A stretch of DNA of 64,000 nucleotides, from contig NZ_CP050063.1 of NCBI RefSeq assembly GCF_011604685.1, forward strand, positions 1,324,501 through 1,388,500. Direction: 5' to 3'. Below are positions 27,558 through 35,877 of the stretch, piece by piece. The translations under genes were made by a program, and so were the position numbers. The stretch's first letter is position 1, and each line of letters begins with the position of its first letter. Below the pieces are notes generated by a model. The model was not told the DNA's origin. It searched no databases and saw only the letters and a program-made list of their open reading frames with translations. Source of the DNA: Spirosoma aureum (lineage in GTDB: Bacteria; Bacteroidota; Bacteroidia; Cytophagales; Spirosomataceae).

Positions 27558-28826
27558 ATGAACTATTGGCGCATCAAATTGTCCCTGCTGCTTAACTATT
27601 TTGTTTTTGCAATTCTGCTAAACAGCGTTGGAACCGTTATCCTGCAAGTACAGAACAATTATGGCGTATCGGCTTCCTCGGCTAGCGTGCTCGAAGCCTT
27701 CAAAGATCTTACGATTGCTTTTGTCTCCTTTATCATTGCTTCCTATAGCACCCGCATTGGTTACAAACGAGCTATGCTGATTGCGTTGGGAGTGGTGACA
27801 CTCGCCTGCCTGCTCATGCCGCAAGTGCCAGGTTTCTGGACAACCAAACTGCTTTTTGCCGCTACAGGGGCCAGTTTTGCCCTTATTAAAGTCTCGATCT
27901 TTGCAACAATTGGCCTCATTACAAAGGATTCGAACGAGCACGCCAGTTTCATGAATTTCCTCGAATCGTTTTTTATGATTGGCGTTTTGTCGGGATACTT
28001 TATGTTCAGCGCGTTCGTCGATGATACAAACCCGCAATCGACAGCCTGGCTATCGGTTTATTACATGCTGGCGGTTATCTCGCTGATTGCTTTTCTGTTA
28101 CTACTCAGCACACCGGTTGATGAATCGAGTGTTCGTCATGAGGCTAGTAAATCACTGGCTGACGATCTGGGCGATATGTTTAAACTCGCCATAACGCCGG
28201 TCGTTCTGGTGTTTGTCATGACCGCTTTCATTTACGTACTGATGGAACAGGGAATCATGAGCTGGCTGCCCACTTTTAACAGCAAAATTCTAAAATTGCC
28301 GATCTCACTCAGTATTCAGATGGCGAGCATACTGGCGGCATCGACAGCGGCCGGGCGTTTCCTGGCAGGACTGCTGCTGCGTCGGTTGTCGTGGTATTGG
28401 CTATTGATCGGTTGCCTGGTTGTGGCTGCGGGTTTGGTGTTGCTGGCTTTGCCACTGGCGAGTTCAGTTGGCGACAAAGCGGTGACGGGCTGGGGCGATG
28501 CACCCATTGCCGCATTCATTTTTCCGATGATCGGTTTACTCATTGCTCCCATTTATCCGGCTATAAACTCGGCCATTCTGAGTAGCCTGCCTTTGCGTCA
28601 GCATGGCCCGATGGCCGGCCTGATCGTCATTTTCTCAGCGCTTGGCGGAACAACCGGGTCCATCATAACGGGCCATGTGTTTGAGGCTTATGGCGGACAG
28701 ACGGCATTCTATTTCTCACTCGTGCCCATCGGATTGTTGTTGGTATTGCTAACCATCTTCCGTCGGATGCAGGCCAGAACTGGTGTCGCTGATAAGCTGG
28801 TCGATGTATCCTCCGGTGGCCACTAG
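27558..28826 (+). CDS. MFS transporter, possibly for sugars
   Basis: 422 residues with about 12 transmembrane segments. The loop 2-3 motif RIGYKRAML, a degenerate form of the MFS signature, and FPMIGLLIAPIYPAI later in the chain recall FucP-like sugar/H+ symporters. It is transcribed divergently from trehalase, so a trehalose or glucoside substrate is a fair inference, not proven. Confidence 0.88.
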   Translation: MNYWRIKLSLLLNYFVFAILLNSVGTVILQVQNNYGVSASSASVLEAFKDLTIAFVSFIIASYSTRIGYKRAMLIALGVVTLACLLMPQVPGFWTTKLLFAATGASFALIKVSIFATIGLITKDSNEHASFMNFLESFFMIGVLSGYFMFSAFVDDTNPQSTAWLSVYYMLAVISLIAFLLLLSTPVDESSVRHEASKSLADDLGDMFKLAITPVVLVFVMTAFIYVLMEQGIMSWLPTFNSKILKLPISLSIQMASILAASTAAGRFLAGLLLRRLSWYWLLIGCLVVAAGLVLLALPLASSVGDKAVTGWGDAPIAAFIFPMIGLLIAPIYPAINSAILSSLPLRQHGPMAGLIVIFSALGGTTGSIITGHVFEAYGGQTAFYFSLVPIGLLLVLLTIFRRMQARTGVADKLVDVSSGGH

Positions 28827-28852
28827 CGGTTAACCAGACAAAGTACATAAGG

Positions 28853-29437
28853 CTATTCCAGTGTAAGGCACATGTCGTAATTGGGGCCGTTGTGCTCAAA
28901 AGTCCCAATCTCAGCGAAGCCATATTTTCGATAATACCGAACGGCCCGGCTATTTCCTGCCTGAACTCCGCCCCAGAGAATAATTCTTTTTTTTGCCATC
29001 GTTCGCGCAATCGCGATAATTTTCTCCATAAGGTATCCACCCAATCCCTGGCTCTGATAGGCATCGGCGATTGAAGGGGCCAGTGAACAGTCTGTCGCTG
29101 GATTTATGTCAATACCTAAACTGTTGTATCGGTCCGTATCTGAAGGTATAGCTCCAGCCTGTAAGAGCACATAGGTGATAATGGCCTGGTTGGCGGTTGA
29201 GGTGGCAATGAGCCGGACGCATTCATTCGGATTCAACGTAGCGCAGATGGTATTGACGGTTGCTGGATCGAAAGGATGTGGCGCAAAGTAGCCTTTAGTC
29301 GAAGCGGATAAGCCGTCGAAATACGCAATAAGCTTCGGGGCGTCGGCTGCTTCCAGTAAACGAACGACAATAGATTCATGCTTCAGGAGCTGTATCGTTT
29401 GAGGAGCAAACGGGTTTGGAGAAGACATAGAGTTCAT
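28853..29437 (-). CDS. GNAT family N-acetyltransferase
   Basis: 194 residues from ATG 29437 (ATG 29428 also possible; the longer start at 29500 reads through noncoding-looking DNA). The acetyl-CoA-binding motif A is SQGLGGYLMEKI (QxxGxG), and motif B WGGVQAGNSRAVRYYRKYGF is typical of GNAT. Substrate unknown. Convergent with the MFS gene, 27 bp apart. Confidence 0.88.
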   Translation of the reverse strand: MNSMSSPNPFAPQTIQLLKHESIVVRLLEAADAPKLIAYFDGLSASTKGYFAPHPFDPATVNTICATLNPNECVRLIATSTANQAIITYVLLQAGAIPSDTDRYNSLGIDINPATDCSLAPSIADAYQSQGLGGYLMEKIIAIARTMAKKRIILWGGVQAGNSRAVRYYRKYGFAEIGTFEHNGPNYDMCLTLE

Positions 29438-29612
29438 GGATTGAACAAGTTCCCTGTATCGATAGTATTGTCTGGGATGGGTCTGTAGAAACGCAATCAC
29501 GCAACGAAAAGCAAGTTGGATTGGGTGGCAATTCAGAAAGAGAATGATGTTTGATTCCTCCTTGCAATCCAGCCCAAATCTTCGTAAATTAGCCAGATTA
29601 CTATCAACGCTA

Positions 29613-31634
29613 ATGAGCTTTAAATTAACCTCAGAATTTCAGCCTACCGGCGATCAGCCAAAGGCTATCGAACAACTGGTCAAAGGTATAAGAGAAGGGG
29701 AACCATCGCAGGTATTACTCGGTGTAACCGGAAGCGGAAAGACATTCACTGTCGCTAACCTCATCGCCCAAACCGACCGGCCAACCCTGGTGCTGAGTCA
29801 CAATAAAACGCTGGCAGCACAACTATACGGCGAGTTTAAGCAGTTCTTTCCCGACAACGCTGTCGAGTATTTTATCAGCTATTACGACTACTACCAGCCG
29901 GAAGCGTTTATTGCCACAACCAACACCTACATCGAGAAAGATCTTGCTATTAATGAAGAGATCGATAAACTGCGGCTGTCAGCTACATCGGCGCTGATGA
30001 GCGGTCGGCGCGACGTGATTGTCGTCGCATCGGTGTCGTGCATCTATGGTATGGGTAATCCCGAAGAGTTTAAGCGGAATGTTGTGCGCATTGGCGTTGG
30101 CGAACAGATGAGCCGTAACCAGTTTCTGCATCAACTGGTTGGGATTCTGTACAGCCGAACCGAAGGTGATTTCCAACGGGGAAACTTTCGCGTCAAAGGC
30201 GATACCGTTGACCTATACGTTGCCTATGCCGACTTTGCGTATCGGGTTATTTTCTTCGGCGACGAGATCGAAACCATTCAGCGAATCGACCCTTCAACGG
30301 GCAAAAAAATCTCGGAAGAACGGCTGGTTACCATCTTTCCCGCGAACCTTTTTGTAACGGGTCGCGATACGCTCAACAGCGCTATGTACGAAATTCAGGA
30401 TGATCTGGTAGCGCAAATTCGCTACTTCGAGTCGGAGTTTCGGGAACAGGAAGCGACCCGTATTCGCGAGCGTACGGAGTTTGATCTGGAAATGATGCGC
30501 GAACTGGGCTACTGCTCCGGTATCGAAAACTATTCCCGTTATTTCGACCGTCGCCAGCCAGGGCAACGACCGTTCTGTCTGCTTGATTACTTCCCCGACG
30601 ATTACCTAATGGTCGTCGATGAGAGTCACGTTACGATTCCGCAGATTCGGGCGATGTGGGGTGGTGACCGTTCCCGCAAAACGGCCCTTGTCGATTATGG
30701 ATTTCGGTTGCCCTCGGCTATGGATAACCGACCGCTCACTTTTCAGGAGTTTGAAGATCTATCGGGGCAAACAATTTATGTATCGGCAACTCCATCCGAT
30801 TATGAGCTACGGAAGAGCGAAGGCGTTGTTGTCGAGCAACTTATCCGGCCAACGGGTCTGCTTGATCCTGAAATAGAAGTACGACCGAGCCTGAACCAGA
30901 TCGACGATTTGCTTGAATCCATCGATAGTCGTATCAAAAACAAGGAGCGGGTACTGGTAACAACCTTAACCAAGCGAATGGCTGAGGAGCTGACCAAATA
31001 CCTCGACCGGGTTGGCATTAAAACGCGTTACATTCACTCCGAAGTAAAAACCCTCGATCGGGTCGAAATTCTGCGTGATCTGCGACTCGGAAACTTTGAT
31101 GTACTGGTGGGGGTCAACCTCTTGCGGGAAGGACTTGATTTGCCGGAAGTATCGTTGGTAGCCATCATGGATGCTGACAAGGAAGGCTTCCTTCGTGACA
31201 TCCGATCGCTGATCCAGACTATCGGACGGGCTGCAAGGAACTCCAACGGGAAGGTGATTATGTATGCCGATCGAATTACGGGGTCCATGCAAAAGGCCAT
31301 CGAGGAAACCGATCGACGCCGGGCTATTCAGATGGAATACAATACCGACAATAATATTACGCCAACAACGGTACTTAAATCCCGTGAGTCTATCATGGGG
31401 CAGACCAAAGTTGCCGACTCGAAGGTCAAGCATTTCTATGTGGAGCCCGAAGAAATCCGAATTGCTGCTGATCCTGTGGTGCGATACATGGGCAAAGGCG
31501 ATCTGGAAAAAGTCATAAACGAAACCCAGTCCAAAATGGAGCGTGCGGCCAAAGATCTCGACTTTCTGGAGGCTGCCCGCCTACGCGACGAGCTGTTTCA
31601 GTTACGCGATCGACTGAAGAAGGAAACAGCTTAG
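29613..31634 (+). CDS. uvrB: Excinuclease ABC subunit B
   Basis: 673 residues from ATG 29613. Walker A GVTGSGKT at 37-44, the beta-hairpin region YYDYYQPEAFI, motif DESHV, helicase motif VSATPSDYEL, LLREGLDLPEVSLVAI, QTIGRAARN, and the C-terminal UVR motif (DLDFLEAARLRDELFQL). UvrB verifies DNA damage with UvrA and recruits UvrC for nucleotide excision repair. Confidence 0.97.
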   Translation: MSFKLTSEFQPTGDQPKAIEQLVKGIREGEPSQVLLGVTGSGKTFTVANLIAQTDRPTLVLSHNKTLAAQLYGEFKQFFPDNAVEYFISYYDYYQPEAFIATTNTYIEKDLAINEEIDKLRLSATSALMSGRRDVIVVASVSCIYGMGNPEEFKRNVVRIGVGEQMSRNQFLHQLVGILYSRTEGDFQRGNFRVKGDTVDLYVAYADFAYRVIFFGDEIETIQRIDPSTGKKISEERLVTIFPANLFVTGRDTLNSAMYEIQDDLVAQIRYFESEFREQEATRIRERTEFDLEMMRELGYCSGIENYSRYFDRRQPGQRPFCLLDYFPDDYLMVVDESHVTIPQIRAMWGGDRSRKTALVDYGFRLPSAMDNRPLTFQEFEDLSGQTIYVSATPSDYELRKSEGVVVEQLIRPTGLLDPEIEVRPSLNQIDDLLESIDSRIKNKERVLVTTLTKRMAEELTKYLDRVGIKTRYIHSEVKTLDRVEILRDLRLGNFDVLVGVNLLREGLDLPEVSLVAIMDADKEGFLRDIRSLIQTIGRAARNSNGKVIMYADRITGSMQKAIEETDRRRAIQMEYNTDNNITPTTVLKSRESIMGQTKVADSKVKHFYVEPEEIRIAADPVVRYMGKGDLEKVINETQSKMERAAKDLDFLEAARLRDELFQLRDRLKKETA

Positions 31635-32023
31635 TAGTTATTAAGTAACTGGCAATGTTAAGCAAACCACAGGGGGCAAAGGATACAGGCTTTTAAACGT
31701 CAACCTTTATCCGTTAAAAGAATAAGTTCTTTGTTCCTCAGTGGTTGCCCAATGGCAAATCGTAAGTGAAAGTTTGCATTAATCAGGGCTTGCCAGAACT
31801 GGAGGTAACGCCCAATGTATCATCATTAAACCCAGTCCTAAGAAGTTTTTTAAGCGACTGTGAATTGGACGGTTACGCCTGTTTTGTTCGTTAATTCGTG
31901 CAGAAATCAACAGTTTTTTAACGTTGGGTATTTTTTTATACCATATAAGCGCATCTGGCAAACATTTCGCTATATTGAATACGTTTAGGGGTATATACTA
32001 TGTGTTAAGAAGGGGACGAACGA
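31635..32023. other. 389-bp gap between uvrB and the second S41 gene
   Basis: It holds an inverted pair CTTTTAAACG/CGTTAAAAG near 31690-31720 that may end uvrB transcription and a small stem GGTAT/ATACC near 31930. A 60-codon minus-strand ORF from TTG 31961 to 31779 has no recognisable features and is not called. Confidence 0.4.
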
Positions 32024-33754
32024 ATGGAGTCAGGAGAGAGCTTCAATAAAGATACGACGGGGCAAAAGCCGACCCGTTCAGAGATTCAAAACAGTAAGGC
32101 AACGGTCCGTTTACCCATGCTGTTGGGTATTACACTGGCTGGGGGAATGCTCATCGGAGCCACGTTTTTTGGTGGTTCGAAGAGCCTGAATACCATTGGG
32201 CGAGGCTATACCAAATACCGGGAAATCCTTCAACTGATCGAGAACAACTATGTCGATACGGTTAATACCGACGAGCTGGTCGATTTCTCCATTGAGAAGA
32301 TGCTCGAAAAGCTTGATCCGCACACGGCCTACATGAACCCGCAGGACGCGGTTGCTGCCCGGTCGCAACTGGAAGGCGGTTTCGATGGCATAGGGGTCGA
32401 GTTCAATATTTTCAAGGACACGGTCTATGTTGTAACACCGCTGGCCGGTGGACCATCAGAAACGGCCGGAATTCTGAGTGGCGATAAGATCATTAAAGTA
32501 GATGATACACCTCTGGCCGGGAAGAAGATCGAAAACAGTGCCGTATTTAAAGCATTGCGTGGAAAACGGGGCACGGATGTCAAATTAACCATTCTGCGCA
32601 AAAATGAAAAAGAGCCTAAGGTCTTTACCATTACCCGCGATCGGATTCCGACCTACTCGGTCGATGCCGCCTATATGATCGACAATAAAACCGGCTACAT
32701 TAAGGTCAATCGGTTTTCCGAAACAACGTACGATGAGTTCAAAACAGCGTTAACGGCGCTGAAGGGACAGGGAATGACCCAACTGCTGATGGATCTTCGT
32801 AATAATCCCGGTGGTTACATGGACCGCGCAACCAGCATCGCTGATGAGTTTATTGCAGGCAACAAATTACTGGTTTATACGGATGGGAAAGACAATCGCT
32901 ATGATCGCCAGACATTTGCCCGCATTGCCGGACAGTTTGAAGAAGGGCCAATGATTGTGCTGGTTGATGAAGGCAGCGCATCGGCCTCTGAAATTGTGGC
33001 GGGTGCCTTGCAGGATCACGACCGGGCGCTGATAGCAGGTCGACGTTCGTTCGGTAAAGGGCTGGTTCAGATGCCCGTTACGTTGTCTGATGGCTCTGAA
33101 CTGCGGTTAACGATCTCACGCTATTACACACCCAGTGGTCGTAGCATCCAGAAGCCCTACGTGCCGGGTCACGAAGGTGATTACGAGAAAGATCTCGAAC
33201 AACGGTCAAAGCGGGGCGAATACTACATTGCCGACTCAATCAAGAACGATCCAAAGCTGAAGTTCAAAACCGATGGCGGACGGGTTGTTTATGGGGGTGG
33301 TGGCATTACACCCGATTATTTTATTCCGCGGGATTCAACCTGGCAGACAAGCTATCTGGTGCAGTTGTATAGCAAAAACATCATCCGTGAGTTCGCGATG
33401 GAATATACGAATGAGAACCGGAAGAAGTTGGAAAAACTGCCCTTTACGGAGTTCGATCGGACTGTTACGATCAATGATGAGCAGATGAACAAACTCATCA
33501 AAGACGCAACAGACGAAGGGGTGAAGTTTAACGAGAAAGAGTATAATCGCTCGAAAAACTATATTCGGACGCAGATTAAGGCACTCGTTGCCCGCACAAT
33601 CTATCAGAAAAACAATAAAGGCGGTCAGAACAATGAGTTCTTCCGCGTTATCGGCGAATCGGACGATACCTACCAGAAAGCGCTGAAACTTTTCGACAGA
33701 GCCGATAAGCTCGAACACGGCATGTTTACCTACAACGCGCCGGAGAAAAAATAA
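32024..33754 (+). CDS. S41 family C-terminal processing peptidase (second copy)
   Basis: 576 residues. The N-terminal ~20 residues are soluble, then one hydrophobic segment (MLLGITLAGGMLIGATFFGG) gives a single-pass anchor. A PDZ domain lies near residues 120-205, followed by the core: NNPGGYMDRA, catalytic Ser in DEGSASASEI (about 317) and Lys in RRSFGKGLVQ (about 344). Related in layout to the S41 gene at 16030 but only modestly similar, so the two probably have separate targets in the periplasm. Confidence 0.92.
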   Translation: MESGESFNKDTTGQKPTRSEIQNSKATVRLPMLLGITLAGGMLIGATFFGGSKSLNTIGRGYTKYREILQLIENNYVDTVNTDELVDFSIEKMLEKLDPHTAYMNPQDAVAARSQLEGGFDGIGVEFNIFKDTVYVVTPLAGGPSETAGILSGDKIIKVDDTPLAGKKIENSAVFKALRGKRGTDVKLTILRKNEKEPKVFTITRDRIPTYSVDAAYMIDNKTGYIKVNRFSETTYDEFKTALTALKGQGMTQLLMDLRNNPGGYMDRATSIADEFIAGNKLLVYTDGKDNRYDRQTFARIAGQFEEGPMIVLVDEGSASASEIVAGALQDHDRALIAGRRSFGKGLVQMPVTLSDGSELRLTISRYYTPSGRSIQKPYVPGHEGDYEKDLEQRSKRGEYYIADSIKNDPKLKFKTDGGRVVYGGGGITPDYFIPRDSTWQTSYLVQLYSKNIIREFAMEYTNENRKKLEKLPFTEFDRTVTINDEQMNKLIKDATDEGVKFNEKEYNRSKNYIRTQIKALVARTIYQKNNKGGQNNEFFRVIGESDDTYQKALKLFDRADKLEHGMFTYNAPEKK

Positions 33755-33760
33755 AAGAGG

Positions 33761-33824
33761 GTTAGCAGTCTGCAGTAGGCAGTTTTCAGCTACAGGTTTA
33801 CTGTAGACTGCTAACTGCCTACTG
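33761..33824. repeat. Crossing inverted repeats of CAGT/CTGC words
   Basis: A GTTAGCAGTCTGCAG (33761-33775) pairs with A' CTGTAGACTGCTAAC (33801-33815, one G-T wobble). B AGTAGGCAGTT (33774-33784) pairs perfectly with B' AACTGCCTACT (33813-33823). The order A-B-A'-B' is interlocking, not nested. It lies between the S41 stop and the convergent barrel-protein gene. Confidence 0.75.
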
Positions 33825-34265
33825 TTTCTGTTTTTTAGCAAACTGGTAAGCGAGCCCCAAATAGGTTTGCATAATACCATATTTGAAGTCTTTGCGCGAA
33901 TAAGGAGCAAGCTCAAAAGCAGCCCTAAGATTCGGGATAAACGGAATTTTGGCCCGAACACCAAAGTGTAATGAATAGCCTTCCAGAACGTCGCGACTAT
34001 CGAGCCCGTTCAGGAAGTTGGCCCGAATACCGAACCCCACATAGTAATTCACCTGTTCGCGTCGGGCAACGTTTACCATCGGGCAGAGTGTGGTGCTCAG
34101 CGACTCGAATGCCGTATTGGTCTGAAACCGGGCATCGAGCCAGAAAGGGCGATCGGCGTTGGTACTCACCGACACAATGGAATTAAAGGGGTAGTAGGCT
34201 ACAGAAGCCTGACCAAAAGCAGCAGCAGTAACGCTAAGCAAAAGTGCGGTCAATACGTGTTTCAT
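33819..34265 (-). CDS. Small exported outer-membrane barrel-like protein
   Basis: 148 residues from ATG 34265, with signal peptide MKHVLTALLLSVTAAAFGQ. The chain consists of short beta-like strands (NYYVGFGIRANFLNG, YSLHFGVRAKIPF, RAAFELAPYS) and a barrel-like C-terminus TYLGLAYQF followed by a basic tail. Probably an eight-stranded outer-membrane protein. No homologue recognised by name. Confidence 0.65.
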   Translation of the reverse strand: MKHVLTALLLSVTAAAFGQASVAYYPFNSIVSVSTNADRPFWLDARFQTNTAFESLSTTLCPMVNVARREQVNYYVGFGIRANFLNGLDSRDVLEGYSLHFGVRAKIPFIPNLRAAFELAPYSRKDFKYGIMQTYLGLAYQFAKKQKQ

Positions 34266-34399
34266 GGCCGCAAAACAACAACTTTCTGTTAAGAAACAAA
34301 GGTAACTGTCTGTAAAACGACTGATTGGCTTCAAGGCATGGGGCTTGTCAAACAGAACCTACGTTAGGGTAGGATCATGTCAGGTGTTATTTTTACGCC

Positions 34400-34972
34400 A
34401 TGTTTGAGCCTTTTTTTCGATACCTGAGCCTTTTTAAAAGCATTCCGGAGGCTGACCGTAAGCTGATAGAATCGGCCTTAACGTACCATATCCTGGCCGA
34501 AAATGAGTATCTGCTTAAAGAGGGTTCCGTTAGTCATAGGCTGTATTTCATTTGCCAGGGCATTGTGCGGATTGTGGCTCAGAACGAACAGGGAAAAGAA
34601 GTAACCCACTTCTTTCTGAAAGAAAATCAGCTGGTTACCATTCTCGAAAGTTTCACAAACGATACCCCAGCTAAAGAAAGTATCCAGGCCGCCTGTGATG
34701 CAGAAGTGATTGCCATCTCGAAAAGCAGTCTGCTGGACTTATATGAGAAGATACCCTATCTGAAAGAACTGATCAGTTATCTCACTCAACAGACCCTTTT
34801 GACAAAAATCCAGACCCGTAATGCCTACCTGGGTCAGGACGCTACGGCGCGCTATCAACAGTTTTTGCTCCGGCAACCTGAAATTGCCATGCGGGTTTCG
34901 CTACAGGACATTGCCTCCTATCTGGGTATTACGCAGCAATCGCTGAGTCGAATTCGTAAAAATAGCCGCTAA
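34400..34972 (+). CDS. Crp/Fnr family transcription regulator
   Basis: 190 residues. An N-terminal cyclic-nucleotide-binding beta-roll (residues about 15-125, with HRLYFICQGIVRIV and FTNDTPAKESIQA) is followed by a long helix and a C-terminal helix-turn-helix LQDIASYLGITQQSLSRIR. No Fnr iron-sulfur cysteine cluster is visible at the N-terminus. The canonical cAMP-binding Arg/Ser pattern is not clear, as in many Bacteroidota members. It runs 72 bp upstream of an SDR gene, a frequent arrangement in which the regulator controls the enzyme. Confidence 0.9.
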   Translation: MFEPFFRYLSLFKSIPEADRKLIESALTYHILAENEYLLKEGSVSHRLYFICQGIVRIVAQNEQGKEVTHFFLKENQLVTILESFTNDTPAKESIQAACDAEVIAISKSSLLDLYEKIPYLKELISYLTQQTLLTKIQTRNAYLGQDATARYQQFLLRQPEIAMRVSLQDIASYLGITQQSLSRIRKNSR

Positions 34973-35044
34973 CGCTTTTTACCATTTGTTAACTAGTTCC
35001 TGTTTGGCACTTCCGAATTTTGCCTTCGATTAACTGCATGAATA

Positions 35045-35800
35045 ATGAATACGAAGGAAAATACCGTGATGAACAGCCGGTCAGGCCTGGCTGGTAAACG
35101 CATTCTGTTGCTGGGAGGAACATCTGGGATCGGGTTTGCAACGGCTCAGGCAGCCGCACAGGAAGACGCTTTAATTGTTGTTGTCTCTAGTAACAAACAG
35201 CGGGTCGATCAGGCTGTTGCCGAGCTTCCGGAAGGCACCGAAGGATATGCCGTTGATTTAACCAATGAGGATCAGGTGCGCGGATTCTTCGACTCGGTCG
35301 GTTCGTTTGATCACCTGGTCTTTACGGCCGGTGAATCCCTTCAGCTTGGCGAGCTGGCATCGACTAGCCTCGATAGTGCCCAACAGTATTTCAATCTACG
35401 TTATTGGGGCGCTTTCATGGCGGCTAAATATGCGGCTCCGCACATTCTGCCAGGTGGGTCTATTGTTTTTACAACGGGGATAGTAAGCTTACGGCCACAA
35501 AAAGGGTGGTCGTTGGGCGCCAGTATCTGTGGGGCTATGGACGCATTTACGCGGGCGATGGCCATGGAACTCGCCCCGATTCGGGTAAACGCCGTATGCC
35601 CTGGCGTCGTCAAAACAGATCTATGGAAGAATATGTCGGAAACCGATCGTGTTACGATGTATGATCAAATTGGCCGATCGCTGCCGGTGGGGCGGATTGG
35701 TGAAGGATCCGATATTGCCCAAACCTACCTTTACCTGATGAAGCAGGAATGGAGTACCGGGCAGATACTGGTAGTTGACGGAGGGGCAGTTCTGGTTTAA
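35045..35800 (+). CDS. SDR-fold protein lacking the YxxxK catalytic pair
   Basis: 251 residues. Rossmann motif GGTSGIG at 24-30 and a C-terminal VCPGVVKTDLW match classical SDR proteins. At the active site the usual YxxSK is replaced: the block KGWSLGASICGAMDAF aligns with YxASKxAxxxF so that Tyr is Leu and Lys is Ile. The upstream Ser also cannot be placed clearly. It may bind nucleotide without acting as a dehydrogenase, or use a different mechanism. It follows the Crp-type regulator. Confidence 0.85.
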   Translation: MNTKENTVMNSRSGLAGKRILLLGGTSGIGFATAQAAAQEDALIVVVSSNKQRVDQAVAELPEGTEGYAVDLTNEDQVRGFFDSVGSFDHLVFTAGESLQLGELASTSLDSAQQYFNLRYWGAFMAAKYAAPHILPGGSIVFTTGIVSLRPQKGWSLGASICGAMDAFTRAMAMELAPIRVNAVCPGVVKTDLWKNMSETDRVTMYDQIGRSLPVGRIGEGSDIAQTYLYLMKQEWSTGQILVVDGGAVLV

Positions 35801-35801
35801 A

Positions 35802-35875
35802 TTAATGAGTGAAAGAGCGAATGAGTGAAAGATTATCCTACCAGTCTTTCACTCATTCGCTCTTTCACTCATTAA
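35802..35875. repeat. Perfect 31-bp inverted repeat between convergent genes
   Basis: Arm 35802-35832 is the exact reverse complement of 35845-35875, loop 12 nt. Each arm contains the unit AATGAGTGAAAGA twice, so it is also an internal direct repeat. It begins 2 bp after the SDR stop and ends 3 bp before the ffh stop. It can serve as a bidirectional terminator. Confidence 0.95.
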
Positions 35876-35877
35876 AT

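Noticed and set aside
31779..31961. 60-codon minus-strand ORF from a TTG codon
   Set aside because: Weak start, no family, basic low-information sequence; likely chance.
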